Source: Sphingomonas naphthae
GTDB taxonomy: Bacteria > Pseudomonadota > Alphaproteobacteria > Sphingomonadales > Sphingomonadaceae
Reading direction: 5' to 3'
DNA length: 64,000 bases
Assembly: GCF_028607085.1 (NCBI RefSeq)
Contig: NZ_CP117411.1
Location: 2,604,001 to 2,668,000, forward strand
The notes beneath the pieces are model-generated. The model did not search any database, was not told where the DNA came from, and saw nothing but the letters and a program-made list of their open reading frames with translations. Below, piece by piece: positions 62,189-64,000 of the stretch; position 1 is the first letter of the stretch, and the number at the start of each line of letters is the position of its first letter. The position numbers were made by a program, and so were the translations under genes.

Positions 62189-62410
62189 ATGCGTAATCTC
62201 TTCACGAAGACCACCACCGTCGCCCTCATCGCCGGCGCCGCCCTCAGCCTGGCCGCCTGCGGCAAGAGCGAGACCGCGACCAACAACACCGTCGACAACA
62301 CCGCCATGACCGACATGAACGCGATGATGCCCGCCGAAGGCAGCATGAACGACATGTCCGCGATGTCGTCGAACGACATGATGATGGATAACGCCACGAA
62401 CGAGATGTAA
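62189..62410 (+). CDS. Met/Asn-rich small lipoprotein
   Basis: 73 residues. Signal peptide with lipobox LAAC and lipidated Cys24. The 50-residue mature part has 11 Met plus many Asn and Asp (for example MTDMNAMMP, SMNDMSAMSSNDMMMDN) and no other Cys or His. Low complexity, no recognised domain. Met-rich periplasmic peptides often bind Cu(I), but this is inference. Confidence 0.72.
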   Translation: MRNLFTKTTTVALIAGAALSLAACGKSETATNNTVDNTAMTDMNAMMPAEGSMNDMSAMSSNDMMMDNATNEM

Positions 62411-62627
62411 GCATCGGTCCGTTCAGGGTTTTCAAGGGCCGGGCGCAGCGATGCGGCCGGCCCTTTCGATTCCGCAACGATCGCGGGCTGCCCGCCCCCC
62501 GTGCGATGGAATGCGCGCCCCGCGCGAAATCCCTTTATGTTCGGGGCGGTTTCGGTTTAGATTCAGGCATGTGCCGCAGGGGGGCGGAGCTTCGGTTCCG
62601 CCAGCGGCAGAGCGGAGGAACGTACAG

Positions 62628-63275
62628 ATGCCGTCTTGGACCCGCAGGCTCGCCGGGCTTGCCACCGTCGTCGCGACTCTCGTGGCGGCCGCCCCCGCGC
62701 AGGCCTATCTCTATTGGGTGACGCCCGATTTCCGCGGCCAGCCGGTGCGCGGCAACGAACCCGGCATCGGCCAGCCGATGCCCGGCGCCACCGACAAGGA
62801 ATTGCAGGCGCACCTCATCTGGAACCTGCGCGCCGGCCTCAACGTCGCCGCGCTCCAGTGCCAGTTCGCGCCGGTGCTGATGACGGTGAGCAATTACAAC
62901 GCGCTGCTGTTCAACCACGCCAAGGAGCTGACGGCGGCCTACACCGTGCTGACCGGCTATTTCAAGCGCACCGACCCCAAGGGCTGGCAGCGCTCGCTGG
63001 ATCAATATACCACCCGCACCTACAACGGCTTCTCGACGCTCCACGGCCAGCTCGGCTTCTGCGACGTCGCCGCCCAGATCGGCCGCGACGCGCTCGATCA
63101 GGACAAGGGCAAGCTCTACAAGGTCGCCGAGGATCGGCTGGCCGAATTCCGCAACAGCCTCGCCTACCGCCCCGACGGGGTCTACATCATGAGCCGGGGC
63201 CTCACCTTCACCCTGCCGCCGAACTTCGGCGCCTGCGTCGACAAGAAGGGCCGCGAGATCGCCTGCAAGGCGTGA
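62628..63275 (+). CDS. Exported protein of unknown function
   Basis: 215 residues from an ATG with GGAGG 9 nt upstream. Signal peptide ends PAQAYLYW. The mature part has AHLIWNLRAGLNVAALQCQF, KELTAAYTVLTGYFKR and GFCDVAAQIG, with four cysteines that could pair (LQCQF, LGFCDV, GACVDKK, IACKA). No family recognised; a sphingomonad-restricted protein is likely. It is isolated between two intergenic gaps. Confidence 0.75.
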   Translation: MPSWTRRLAGLATVVATLVAAAPAQAYLYWVTPDFRGQPVRGNEPGIGQPMPGATDKELQAHLIWNLRAGLNVAALQCQFAPVLMTVSNYNALLFNHAKELTAAYTVLTGYFKRTDPKGWQRSLDQYTTRTYNGFSTLHGQLGFCDVAAQIGRDALDQDKGKLYKVAEDRLAEFRNSLAYRPDGVYIMSRGLTFTLPPNFGACVDKKGREIACKA

Positions 63276-63428
63276 GGTTTGCTCCTCCCCGGCGGGGAGG
63301 GCGAGCATGCGCGCTGTGCGGAAGGGGGCTCCGCATCCATCGGACGTCGCGGTGTGCCGCCGTCGGCCGCCTGCCCGTGTCGGGGAGGATTTGCCCGCAT
63401 CGCCCTCACCCGCTAACATAACAGGAAC

Positions 63429-64000
63429 ATGGCCCCCTGCCCCGCCCTCCACGCCACCCACGGCGGCATCTGGATCGCTAGGGGCAACGAGGTGCGGGCC
63501 ATCACGCGCGGCGAGGCGATCGCGCTGACGGCGGAGACGCCGACGATCCTGCTCAACGCGCCGGCGATGGCGACGCGGCTGGGCTATGGCGAACTCTCCG
63601 GGCTGGATCTGCTCGAACTGTTCGCCTTCGTCCACCCCGCCACCTTCGCGGTGCCGACCCCCGCCGGCCTCGCCCGCGCGCTCGGCCTGCCGCCGCCCAC
63701 CGACGACACCGCCGCCGCGCGCTTTATGGCGCAGGCGGCCGATGCGATGCTCGCTACGCTGGAAGACCCGAACTGGGCCGCCCGCGAGGGGGCGTGGACC
63801 TCCGCCCAGACCCTGCTCCGCCTGCGCTGGCCCTGGGCGCAGATGGTGGCGCCGCGCATCGCCAAGCCCGAGCGCGCCGAACGCTGGCTCTTCTCGCGCC
63901 TGCCCGAATGGCAGGATGCCCCGCCCCGCCCCGCCCCGCGCACGCTCGTCCTCTCCGATACCGAGACGCAGAGCGAACTCGCCCGCCTCGTCGGCCAGCG
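63429..64000 (+). CDS. DinG-like ATP-dependent DNA helicase (partial, N-terminus)
   Basis: 190 codons in the window, open at the right edge. The start MAPCPALHATHGGIWIARGN and RLGYGELSGLDLLELFAFVHPA are the N-terminal region seen in alphaproteobacterial DinG/YoaA-type helicases. The helicase motifs lie beyond the window, so the assignment is moderate. A GGAA lies just upstream of the start. Confidence 0.7.
   Translation, partial: MAPCPALHATHGGIWIARGNEVRAITRGEAIALTAETPTILLNAPAMATRLGYGELSGLDLLELFAFVHPATFAVPTPAGLARALGLPPPTDDTAAARFMAQAADAMLATLEDPNWAAREGAWTSAQTLLRLRWPWAQMVAPRIAKPERAERWLFSRLPEWQDAPPRPAPRTLVLSDTETQSELARLVGQ

Overview
The window reads as a chromosomal segment of a high-GC alphaproteobacterium, most likely Sphingomonadales (Sphingomonas-like). 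Pointers are: an atpHAGDC cluster without F0 genes, a petABC operon with separate cytochrome b and c1, a ruv-ybgC-tolQRAB-pal cluster, an SPAP-type alkaline phosphatase, a TonB receptor paired with an exported dipeptidase, and dispersed hairpin repeats of kinds common in sphingomonads. Genus is inference; no rRNA or tRNA gene was seen. No prophage, IS element, CRISPR array or restriction/defence locus was recognised, and most of the window is conserved core metabolism.

Layout. (1) 1-8729: phenylacetate degradation, with paaABCDE (minus, paaE cut by the left edge), paaJ (minus), then paaG, paaZ, an EthD-like gene and a TetR regulator (plus). Two similar palindromes lie before paaA and between paaJ and paaG and look like operators for the TetR protein. 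(2) 8738-13101: glycolate oxidase, a GlcG-like gene followed by glcD, glcE and glcF (minus). (3) 13217-17896: tyrosine/homogentisate catabolism, a MarR regulator divergent from hppD-hmgA-fahA and a small Rieske gene, all overlapping. (4) 18618-26358: pal-tolBARQ-ybgC-ruvB and, displaced by two other genes, ruvA. (5) 26452-28582: pyrG and secG. (6) 28892-35155: atpH-atpA-[LysE exporter]-atpG-atpD-[YHS-like small protein]-atpC-[exported unknown]. (7) 35276-41983: dipeptidase plus TonB receptor, an unknown membrane protein and a DsbD-like reductase. (8) 42047-55716: alkaline phosphatase, parC, an EAL/degenerate-GGDEF protein, CCA transferase, Nudix, DUF1285, DUF418, purC, hisI, purF, SDR and a small membrane protein. 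(9) 56097-58849: cytochrome bc1. (10) 59121-64000: hemF, acetyltransferase, membrane protein, lipB, a Met-rich lipoprotein, an exported unknown and the start of a DinG-like helicase.

How the genes work together. The first 18 kb is an aromatic-acid block. Phenylacetyl-CoA is epoxidised (PaaABCDE), isomerised (PaaG), ring-opened and oxidised (PaaZ) and thiolytically cleaved (PaaJ). Tyrosine-derived 4-hydroxyphenylpyruvate goes through homogentisate to fumarate and acetoacetate. The centre is envelope integrity (Tol-Pal), recombination (RuvAB) and energy (F1 ATPase, bc1).

I did not find a clearly new multi-gene system. The most unusual structures are the extra genes inside the F1 ATPase operon together with an epsilon subunit that lacks the inhibitory C-terminal domain, the Rieske gene in the homogentisate operon, the Met-rich lipoprotein, four same-strand TGTGAC copies upstream of the TonB receptor, and the dispersed hairpin repeats, one of which sits inside the atp operon.
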